From Streptomonospora nanhaiensis (GTDB taxonomy: Bacteria > Actinomycetota > Actinomycetes > Streptosporangiales > Streptosporangiaceae): 64,000 bases of DNA. The stretch spans positions 7,068,001-7,132,000 of the forward strand of contig NZ_CP113264.1 of NCBI RefSeq assembly GCF_026642255.1, read 5' to 3'. A model generated the notes under the pieces. That model worked only from the letters and a program-made list of their open reading frames with translations. It was not told the origin of the DNA and made no database searches. The number at the start of each line of letters is the position of its first letter. The first letter of the stretch is position 1. Made by a program: the position numbers and the translations under genes. Of this stretch, positions 44,260 to 51,090 are shown piece by piece.

Positions 44260-44958
44260 ATGCCCGCCCCTGGCCGACTCAGCCCCGTCCCACGTCGCTC
44301 CACCGCCGAACTGATCGCCGACCAGCTCCGGTCCGCGATCATGTACGGCTCCCTCGCCCCGGGGGACCAGCTCGGCGAGGCGGAGCTGGCCGGGCAGCTG
44401 GGCGTGAGCCGCGGCCCCCTGCGCGAGGCGATGCAGCGCCTCGTCCAGGAGGGGCTGCTGCGCAGCGAACGGCACAGGGGCCTGTTCGTGCGGGAGCTCA
44501 CCCAGGCCGACGTCCGCGACGTCTACGTGGCCAGGCTGGCGGTCGAGAGGACCGCGTGCGAGCTGATCATGCGGGGCAACCGGGGTGAGGCGGTCGCCCG
44601 CCTCACCCCGGCCGTGGAACGGCTCGCCCTGGCCGCCGCGGGGGGCGACCGGAACGCGATGAGCGACGCGGACCAGGCGTTCCACCAGACCCTCGTGAGC
44701 TGTGCGGGCAACAGCCGCCTGGAGCGCATGTCGCAGACCCTGCTGGTGGAGACCCGCATGTGCCTGACGGTGATGCAGCACGTCTACCCCGAGCCGGGCG
44801 AACTCCTGGAGGAGCACCACCGCATCCTCGACGCCATCGCCGACGGCGCCGAGGACCGGCTGCTCGCGCTGATCGAGTCGCACATGGTGGACACGGTCCA
44901 GCGCATCCACGACGGTTTCCCGTCGCCGCCGGAGGCCGCGCCGGGGGCCGGGGTCTAG
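44260..44958 (+). CDS. GntR-family regulator, FCD subfamily
   Basis: A 232-residue regulator. The N-terminal winged helix (residues 12-80) has SAIMYGSLAPGDQLGEAELAG and LGVSRGPLREAMQRL. The C-terminal all-helical FCD domain has metal-binding acidic and His residues (DADQAFHQTLV, LEEHHRIL, ESHMVD). GAGAGGAGGG precedes the ATG. It ends the plus-strand operon and most likely reads the three GATTGTCRACAATC boxes at 41813, 41939 and 46609. FCD regulators usually bind carboxylic acids, so a pathway acid is the likely inducer. Confidence 0.93.
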   Translation: MPAPGRLSPVPRRSTAELIADQLRSAIMYGSLAPGDQLGEAELAGQLGVSRGPLREAMQRLVQEGLLRSERHRGLFVRELTQADVRDVYVARLAVERTACELIMRGNRGEAVARLTPAVERLALAAAGGDRNAMSDADQAFHQTLVSCAGNSRLERMSQTLLVETRMCLTVMQHVYPEPGELLEEHHRILDAIADGAEDRLLALIESHMVDTVQRIHDGFPSPPEAAPGAGV

Positions 44959-45031
44959 GCCGGGGCCTGCGGGCCCCGGTCCCGGGGCGCGGACCCCCGC
45001 GCCCCCGCGTGGGACGCGGGACCCCGCCCGG

Positions 45032-46495
45032 TCAGATCCCGCCGATGCCCACGTACTTGGTGTCCAGGAACTCGTCGATGCCCACGCGGCCGCCCTCGCG
45101 GCCCAGGCCGGAGTGCTTCACCCCGCCGAAGGGCGCCGCCGGGTTGGAGACCACTCCCTGGTTGAGGCCGACCATGCCGGTCTCCAACGCCTCGCTGACC
45201 CGCAGCGCCCGGTTGAGGTCCCGGGTGTAGAGGTAGCTGACCAGGCCGAACTCGGTGTCGTTGGCCGCCCGTACCGCCTCCTCCTCGGTCTCGAAGGTGA
45301 GCACCGGGGCCACCGGTCCGAAGATCTCCGTCGTGGACAGCTCGCTGGCGAAGGGGACGTTCGCGAGCACGGTCGGCCGGTAGAAGTGCCCGGGGCCGTC
45401 GCCGGGGCCGCCGCCGACCAGCACGCTCGCACCGCGTCCGACCGCGTCGTCCACCAGGCGCTGCACCTTGTCGCGGGCCTTGTCGTCGATGAGCGGGCCC
45501 ACCTCGACGCCCTCGTCCAGCCCCCGCCCCATGCGCAGCGCACCCATGCGGGCGCTGAGGCGCTCCGAGAACTCCTCGGCGATCCCCGACTGCGCGTAGA
45601 TGCGGTTGGCGGCCGTGCACGCCTCACCGATGTTGCGCATCTTGGCGAGCATCGCCCCGTCGACGGCCGCGTCCAGGTCGGCGTCGTCGAAGACGAGGAA
45701 GGGCGCGTTGCCGCCCAGCTCCATGGACGTGCGCAGGACCTGTCCGGCGCTCTGCTCCAGGAGCTTCCTGCCCACAGCGGTCGAACCCGTGAAGGAGAGC
45801 TTGCGAATGCGTCCGTCGCCCAGCAGGGGCTCGGTGACCGCTCCGGGGTCCGTGGTGGGCAGGACGCTGAGAACCCCCTCCGGCAGCCCGGCCTCGGTCA
45901 GGACGCCCGCGAGGGCGAGGGCCGACAGGGGGGTCTGGTGGGCGGGCTTGAGGACCATCGTGCACCCGGCCGCGATAGCGGGCCCGATCTTGCGCGTGCC
46001 CATCGCCATGGGGAAGTTCCACGGGGTGATGAGCATGCAGGGCCCGACGGGCTGCCGCATGATGAGGAAGCGCGCCTTGCCGTCCGGCGACGTGGAGAAC
46101 CCGCCCTCGATGCGGACGGCCTCCTCCGCGAACCAGCGGAAGAACTCCGCCGCGTAGGCGATCTCCCCCTTGGCCTCGGCCAGCGGCTTGCCCATCTCCA
46201 GGGTCATCAGGACGGCGAGGTCCTCCTGGCGCTCCATGAGGAGCCCGTACGCCCGGTACAGGATCTCGCTGCGCTCCCTGGGAGCCGTCCGCGCCCAGGA
46301 GGGCTGGGCCCGGTGCGCCGCGTCGAGCGCGGCGAGGGCGTCCTCCTTCCCGGCGTCCGCGACCGCGCAGAGCACCTCGCGGGTCGAGGGGTCCTCCACC
46401 TCGAAGGTGGCCCCGGAGTCCGCGTCGCGCCACTCCCCTCCGACGAAGAGCCTCTTGTCCACCTGCGCGACGACCCGTGCTTCCTGGTCCGACAT
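45032..46495 (-). CDS. gabD: Aldehyde dehydrogenase, succinate-semialdehyde dehydrogenase type
   Basis: A 487-residue NAD(P)-dependent enzyme. LITPWNFPMAM and FTGSTAVGRKLL bind the cofactor, MELGGNAPF holds the general-base Glu, and GEACTAANRIY carries the catalytic Cys. The EACTAANR context is that of GabD. GGGGAG precedes the ATG at 46495. It is divergent from the class III aminotransferase across a GntR box, so both are probably induced together; GABA or a related omega-amino acid is the likely substrate. Confidence 0.9.
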   Translation of the reverse strand: MSDQEARVVAQVDKRLFVGGEWRDADSGATFEVEDPSTREVLCAVADAGKEDALAALDAAHRAQPSWARTAPRERSEILYRAYGLLMERQEDLAVLMTLEMGKPLAEAKGEIAYAAEFFRWFAEEAVRIEGGFSTSPDGKARFLIMRQPVGPCMLITPWNFPMAMGTRKIGPAIAAGCTMVLKPAHQTPLSALALAGVLTEAGLPEGVLSVLPTTDPGAVTEPLLGDGRIRKLSFTGSTAVGRKLLEQSAGQVLRTSMELGGNAPFLVFDDADLDAAVDGAMLAKMRNIGEACTAANRIYAQSGIAEEFSERLSARMGALRMGRGLDEGVEVGPLIDDKARDKVQRLVDDAVGRGASVLVGGGPGDGPGHFYRPTVLANVPFASELSTTEIFGPVAPVLTFETEEEAVRAANDTEFGLVSYLYTRDLNRALRVSEALETGMVGLNQGVVSNPAAPFGGVKHSGLGREGGRVGIDEFLDTKYVGIGGI

Positions 46496-46608
46496 GTTCA
46501 CTACTCCCCGGTCGACGGGCCCACCCGTTTCGGTCGGCCTGTGGTCAGAACTGCCCGACGTGCGCCCACTGGACACCGCCACTGCACGGATGTTTCCATA
46601 GCAGTGTC

Positions 46609-46622
46609 GATTGTCAACAATC
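46609..46622. promoter_or_regulatory. GntR/FCD-type operator, box 3
   Basis: GATTGTCAACAATC, 35 bp upstream of the aminotransferase and in the divergent gap with the aldehyde dehydrogenase. It matches boxes 1 and 2 and ties these genes to the same regulator. Confidence 0.75.
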
Positions 46623-46656
46623 CTACGGAACCCGAACCACGGAATCGAGGCCACGC

Positions 46657-47913
46657 ATGGCGGAGCTCTCCCCGGTCCTCAAGCAGGCGACACCCGTAGT
46701 CGCGGCGCGAGGAGAGGGTGTCTACATCTACGACGAGGACGACCGCCGCTATCTCGACTTCACCGCGGGCATCGGTGTGACCAGCACCGGGCACTGCCAC
46801 CCCCGGGTCGTCGCCGCCGCGCAGGAGCAGGTGGCGACCCTCATCCACGGCCAGTACACCACCGTGATGCACCGCCCCCTGCTGCGACTCACCGAGCGCC
46901 TCGGCGAGGTCCTGCCCGAGGGCGTCGACCGCCTGTTCTACGTGAACTCCGGCAGCGAGGCCGTGGAGGCCGCGCTCCGGCTGGCCCGCCAGGCGACCGG
47001 CCGGCAGAACGCCGTCGTCTTCCAGGGCTCGTTCCACGGCCGCACCATGGGGGCCGCCTCCCTGACCACGTCCGGGGTCAAGATCCGCGCCGGCATCGGC
47101 CCGCTGGTGCCCGGCGTGGTCGTGTCCCCCTTCCCGTACGCCTACCGGCTGGGCCTGTCCGAGTCCGACGCGGTCGCCCACGCCCTGCGCGAGCTGGACT
47201 ACCTGTTCACGACGGTGACCTCCCCGCAGGACACGGCGGCGGTGTTCATCGAGCCCGTGCTCGGCGAGGGCGGCTACGTGCCCGTACCGGACGCGTTCCT
47301 GCAGGGGCTGCGTGAGCGCGCCGACAAGCACGGGTTCCTGCTGGTCGCCGACGAGGTGCAGACCGGGTTCGGCCGGACCGGGACGTTCTGGGGCCACGAG
47401 CCCTCGGGCATCCGCCCCGACATCGTCATCACCGCAAAGGGGCTGGCCAGCGGGTTCCCGCTGTCGGCCATCGCGGCGCCCGCCCAGATCATGGAGAAGG
47501 CGTGGCCCGGCTCCCAGGGCGGCACCTACGGGGGCAACGCGGTGTCCTGCGCGGCCGCCCTCGCCACCCTGGACGTGATCCAGGAGGAGGGCCTGGTGGA
47601 GAACTCCGCCCGCATGGGCGAGAGGCTGCGCCAGGGCCTGGAGAAGGTGGCCGGGGCCAACGAGGTGATCGGCGACGTGCGCGGCCGGGGCCTGATGCTC
47701 GCCAACGAGTTCACCGCCCCGGACGGCTCGCCCGACGCCGCGACGGCGCTGCGCGCCCAGCAGGCGGCCTCGCGCAACGGGCTCCTGCTGCTCACCTGCG
47801 GCCCGGCGGGCAACGTCGTGCGGATGATCCCGCCGCTGATCGTCGACGGCGACCAGGTCGACACGGCCGTCTCCCTGTGGGCGGCCTCCGTCGAGGAGGC
47901 CGTCTCCTCCTGA
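46657..47913 (+). CDS. gabT: Class III aminotransferase, GABA aminotransferase type
   Basis: A 418-residue PLP enzyme. VNSGSEAVEAALRLAR and FQGSFHGRTMGA bind the cofactor phosphate, LLVADEVQTGFGRTG carries the Asp, and ITAKGLASGFPLSA the Schiff-base Lys. The GTYGGNAVSCAAA block is as in GabT. It sits opposite the GabD-like gene with a shared operator, so the pair should convert an omega-amino acid to a dicarboxylate. Ornithine or beta-alanine type substrates cannot be excluded. Confidence 0.9.
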   Translation: MAELSPVLKQATPVVAARGEGVYIYDEDDRRYLDFTAGIGVTSTGHCHPRVVAAAQEQVATLIHGQYTTVMHRPLLRLTERLGEVLPEGVDRLFYVNSGSEAVEAALRLARQATGRQNAVVFQGSFHGRTMGAASLTTSGVKIRAGIGPLVPGVVVSPFPYAYRLGLSESDAVAHALRELDYLFTTVTSPQDTAAVFIEPVLGEGGYVPVPDAFLQGLRERADKHGFLLVADEVQTGFGRTGTFWGHEPSGIRPDIVITAKGLASGFPLSAIAAPAQIMEKAWPGSQGGTYGGNAVSCAAALATLDVIQEEGLVENSARMGERLRQGLEKVAGANEVIGDVRGRGLMLANEFTAPDGSPDAATALRAQQAASRNGLLLLTCGPAGNVVRMIPPLIVDGDQVDTAVSLWAASVEEAVSS

Positions 47914-47920
47914 CCGGCCG

Positions 47921-47956
47921 CCCCGGGGCCGGGCGGTACGCCGCCCGGCCCGGGGG
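47921..47956 (+). terminator. Hairpin terminator after the aminotransferase
   Basis: A 16-bp stem with one mismatch and a TACG loop begins 7 bp after the aminotransferase stop. It lies between convergent genes and may act both ways. Confidence 0.65.
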
Positions 47957-47977
47957 CGTCGACGCGGCCCGGGCCCC

Positions 47978-48652
47978 TCACACCGGGGCGGCCACCGCAC
48001 CCGCCAGCAGGTGGAGGCCCGCGCCCAGCGGGACGAGCGCGGCGAGCACCGCCAGCGACCGCAGCCGGTCCGCCCGGCCGCCCGGCAGGAGGAGGGGAGC
48101 CGCCAACCCGAGCAGCACCTGCGCCCAGACCGTGCCGGGCGCGGACGGGAGGTCCGCCCGGTGGAGGAGCTCGAAGGCGCCCGCGGCCCCCGGTGCGGCG
48201 CCGAGCAGGGCCCCCGCGCCCGCCCGCCACCAGCCCGAGCTGCCGCACCACCAGGCCCCGGCGACGCCGAGGAGCGGTCCGTGGACCAGCCCGACCGCTC
48301 CCCACACCAGGGGCGCGTGGAGGACCTGGCCGCCGCACAGCAGGATCGCGGCGCCGACGTGGCAGCCGGCCACCGCGCCCGCCTGGGTGAGGCCTCCCGC
48401 GAGGGCGCACGTCCACCAGCGGTGCCCGCAGCCGACCGCGCCCACCGCGAAGGCGGCCGCCGCCCACACGGCGCACACCGTCCCGGGGTTCGCGATCCAC
48501 CCCGGCGCACCGGGCAGCAGGAGCCGGGCGGACATGGTGGCCACACCGAGGATCAGCCCGCCCGTCAGGGAGAGGACGAGAAGCGCCCACACGGGCACGG
48601 GCCGGGCGACCGGCACGTGGATTTTCGACCCGGCGAAGGCTTCCATGTACAT
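47978..48652 (-). CDS. Multi-pass membrane protein of unknown function (DUF6518-like)
   Basis: A 224-residue protein with about six hydrophobic segments, among them VWALLVLSLTGGLILGVATM, TVCAVWAAAAFAVGAVGCG, and repeated Ala/Leu-rich helices to the C-terminus. The layout resembles DUF6518 proteins of actinomycetes, but I am not certain. ATGs at 48652 and 48646 are possible starts, neither with a good ribosome site. It converges on the aminotransferase and shows no clear functional link. Confidence 0.7.
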   Translation of the reverse strand: MYMEAFAGSKIHVPVARPVPVWALLVLSLTGGLILGVATMSARLLLPGAPGWIANPGTVCAVWAAAAFAVGAVGCGHRWWTCALAGGLTQAGAVAGCHVGAAILLCGGQVLHAPLVWGAVGLVHGPLLGVAGAWWCGSSGWWRAGAGALLGAAPGAAGAFELLHRADLPSAPGTVWAQVLLGLAAPLLLPGGRADRLRSLAVLAALVPLGAGLHLLAGAVAAPV

Positions 48653-49138
48653 ATGCGTACTATCGGGGCGTGGCACGCTCCCGGTTCCGGGCCGAGGCCC
48701 TGAACGTGCGGGCGCCGAGGAGGTCCGGGGCGGACCGACCCACCCGGCGTCGGAGGCCGACCGCTCCCCGGAGCCCCCGAGGCGTGACCGACGGACGCCC
48801 CCGGGCCTCGGCGGCGTCCCGGGCGCCCCTCCTCCGCGCCTCCTCTCGCCGAAAAGCAAAAGCCACAGAAATGGCGCTCTCCACGGCGGGCGAAACTCGA
48901 AGCCCCTTCGCCACCCGCCCCCACCAGGTAATACTCCCCGGTCACGCATCCGTCGGAAAACGTTCATCCGGGAAACCGAAAGCCGTGCGACCGCCCTATG
49001 ACATGGGCCACATGGCGACGTCATCACCAGTGACAACACGGAAACCCTCCGAAAGGGTCGCCGTACCGGGTTGACGCGGCGGATTCACGATCGACAGATT
49101 GGGCCCGTCTCCACAGCCCCTCCGGTGAGGCCTCCCCC
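48653..49138. other. Intergenic region with a likely promoter near its right end
   Basis: These 486 bp hold no convincing gene. TTGACG (49071-49076) and ACAGAT (49094-49099) are 17 bp apart and could drive the small ORF and the GH16 gene. ACCCTCCGAAAGGGT just upstream is a short perfect inverted repeat. Confidence 0.4.
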
Positions 49139-49240
49139 ATGACCGATCGACGACTGCTCCTCGGCGGGGCCCACGGCTTCGCCTCCTACATCCAGGACCA
49201 CGCGCCGGTGTCCCTCGACGTGACGCCGACCCCGTTCTGA
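49139..49240 (+). CDS. Small ORF, 33 residues, upstream of the GH16 gene
   Basis: ATG at 49139 with GGTGAGG upstream opens a 33-residue frame starting MTDRRLLLGGAHGFASY and ending TPTPF. Codon use has high G+C at third positions, and the stop is 59 bp before the GH16 gene. It has no Cys and no leader-like box. It could be a leader peptide or a real small protein, or chance; I do not recognise it. Confidence 0.35.
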   Translation: MTDRRLLLGGAHGFASYIQDHAPVSLDVTPTPF

Positions 49241-49299
49241 CCGCCCGTCCCGGGCCGCCCCCGGTCCGGTCCCTCCACACGAATCCGAGGAGTCCCCCC

Positions 49300-50244
49300 G
49301 TGCCCGTCCCCCTCCGCTTCGGCGGCATCGCCCTGGCCTGCGCCGTCACACTCCCCCTCGCGGCCTGCGCGACGGGCTCCCCCGTCCAGGTGGAGACCGT
49401 CTCCGACCGGACGTCCACGACGTCCGCCCCGTGCGGCCTGTTCTTCGACGACTTCGACTACGGCGACCACACCGACCCGGCCCTGCGCGCACAGGGCTGG
49501 AACGTGCGCAGCTGGGACGGCGGCCCCGGCGTGCCCGGCGCCTCCTGGGACGCCGACAACGTCTCCTTCGCCCAGGAGGGCGGCAACTCCGTCCTGCGCC
49601 TGACCTCGACCACGGACGGCACCCCCGCGGGCACGAGCCAGGCCGAGCTGACCTTCGGCGAGGAGAAGTTCCACGAGGGCACCTACGCCGCCATGGTCAA
49701 GTTCGCCGACGCCCCGGTCTCCGGCCAGGACGGCGACACCGTGCTCCAGACCTTCTACACGATCACCCCGCTGGCCTACGACAACGACCCGGACTACAGC
49801 GAGCTCGACTTCGAGTACCTGCCCAACTCGGGATGGGGCGCCCCCGCGGAGGCCATGTACCTGACCTCGTACCACACCTACCAGCGCGATCCCTGGGTGG
49901 CGGACAACGTCAGCGACGTGGTGAACCGGTCCTTCGAGGGCTGGCGCGACCTGGTGATCCAGGTGGAGGACGGCGTGGTCCGCTACTACGTGGACACGCA
50001 CCTGGTGGCCGAGCACAGCGGCAAGTACTACCCGTCGTCGCCGATGTCGATCAACTTCAACCAGTGGTTCATCGACATGACCGGCCACGTCGGCGGCCCG
50101 AGCACCTACGTGCAGGACGTCGACTGGGTGTACCACCAGCAGGGCGAGTCCGTGGCCCCCGAGGAGGTCAACCGGCGCGTGGGCGAACAGCGCAACGCCG
50201 GCGTCTCCCGCGTCGACGGGGTCGTCCTCGGCGGAGGGTGCTGA
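49300..50244 (+). CDS. GH16-family glycoside hydrolase-like lipoprotein
   Basis: A 314-residue exported protein. The start is GTG at 49300 after GAGGAG. The signal peptide ends in a lipobox LAAC (Cys26 region), so it is membrane-anchored outside the cell. A jelly-roll domain follows, with the GH16 catalytic motif Glu-x-Asp-x-Glu in SELDFEYLPN. FDDFDYGD near the N-terminus and DVDWVYHQQ near the C-terminus are family strands. It should cut beta-1,3 or related glucans or galactans. No partner genes are adjacent. Confidence 0.85.
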   Translation: MPVPLRFGGIALACAVTLPLAACATGSPVQVETVSDRTSTTSAPCGLFFDDFDYGDHTDPALRAQGWNVRSWDGGPGVPGASWDADNVSFAQEGGNSVLRLTSTTDGTPAGTSQAELTFGEEKFHEGTYAAMVKFADAPVSGQDGDTVLQTFYTITPLAYDNDPDYSELDFEYLPNSGWGAPAEAMYLTSYHTYQRDPWVADNVSDVVNRSFEGWRDLVIQVEDGVVRYYVDTHLVAEHSGKYYPSSPMSINFNQWFIDMTGHVGGPSTYVQDVDWVYHQQGESVAPEEVNRRVGEQRNAGVSRVDGVVLGGGC

Positions 50245-50449
50245 CCACCGGCGCCCGACCCTTCCGTTCCGGCGGCCCCGACGCGCCTCGCGCCGGGGCC
50301 GCCGGCCCCTCGCGGGGCGACCGGGGACACGGACCGGCATGACGGGTCACACACGCACACAACGGTTCGAGGCCCTCCGGCACCGTGATAGAGTCGGAGA
50401 CGTCGCCAGGGAGGCCAGGCCAACCGGGCGACACACAACTGAACAACCT

Positions 50450-50525
50450 GCACTCGTAGCTCAATGGATAGAGCATCTGACTACGGATCAGAAGGTTGGG
50501 GGTTCGAGTCCTCCCGAGTGCACCA
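50450..50525 (+). tRNA. tRNA-Arg (anticodon ACG)
   Basis: A 76-nt cloverleaf. The acceptor stem is GCACTCG with CGAGTGC, the D arm has AGCTCAATGGATAGAGC, the anticodon loop is CTACGGA giving ACG, and the T arm holds GGTTCGAGTCC. The 3' CCA is encoded (50523-50525). ACG is normally edited to ICG and reads CGU, CGC and CGA. Confidence 0.97.
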
Positions 50526-50542
50526 CCTTGAGACAGTGGAGA

Positions 50543-50585
50543 AGAGCGCCCGACCTGCTAACCACAGGCCGGGCGCTCTCTTTTG
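50543..50585 (+). terminator. Rho-independent terminator after tRNA-Arg
   Basis: A 15-bp stem with one mismatch and a 7-nt loop, followed by CTTTTG. It begins 17 bp after the tRNA CCA end. Confidence 0.85.
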
Positions 50586-50718
50586 TGCGCCCACGTCGAA
50601 GAGCCCCGTCGGGGACGCGTTGCACATGCAGTGCACATGGCCGGGACTGTCTTCCGCCCGACCTCGGGGCCCTCGCCGTGCGGGGCCGCGCCGGCGGGGC
50701 GCGTCCGGCGGGCACGCC

Positions 50719-50913
50719 CTAGTCGTCGACCTGGCCGTCGGTGAACCGTCCGACCGGTTCCAGGTTCAGGCCGCGCAGGGCCCTGGAGATGTCGGACAGG
50801 GCCTTGGCGTTCGCCAGGGAGGCGAAGAACCGGGCACTTTCCAGGTCTCCCCTCTCCTCGGCCGCGACCGCCTTGTCCACGAAGTGGTCGATCCTGGTGT
50901 CCGTGAACCCCAT
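50719..50913 (-). CDS. Small hypothetical protein, 64 residues
   Basis: The protein begins MGFTDTRIDHFVDKAVAAEE and looks helical and charged (ERGDLESARFFASLANAKAL). The ATG at 50913 has GGGGGTAG upstream; an ATG at 50949 would add 12 residues. No signal peptide or known domain is seen. It stands alone between the tRNA and the MMPL gene. Codon bias supports coding. Confidence 0.6.
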   Translation of the reverse strand: MGFTDTRIDHFVDKAVAAEERGDLESARFFASLANAKALSDISRALRGLNLEPVGRFTDGQVDD

Positions 50914-51043
50914 CGCTACCCCCGGTGTCCTCGTCGAACGCACAGTCATGCCAGCTTAGGGCGCGGACGGTGTACGTCTCCGGCAACGCGCCCGGCGACA
51001 TCGCGCCCGGCCGCCGGGCGGTTCCCCGGCCCGGACGCGACGA

Positions 51044-51074
51044 GGGCCCGGGGGCGGTGACCGCCCCCGGGCCC
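51044..51074 (-). terminator. Terminator of the MMPL gene
   Basis: A perfect 14-bp stem (GGGCCCGGGGGCGG with its complement) and a 3-nt loop, 17 bp past the MMPL stop on the minus strand. Confidence 0.7.
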
Positions 51075-51090
51075 TGGTGGAACAGGCGCC

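Noticed and set aside
50450-50525. tRNA-Arg as the attachment site of an integrated element
   Set aside because: No integrase gene and no repeat of the tRNA 3' end was seen; neighbours look like ordinary chromosomal genes.
50709-50720. CACGCCCTAG resembling the right end of the MITE-like element
   Set aside because: Only 10 bp match and no left partner exists within several hundred bases; chance is sufficient.
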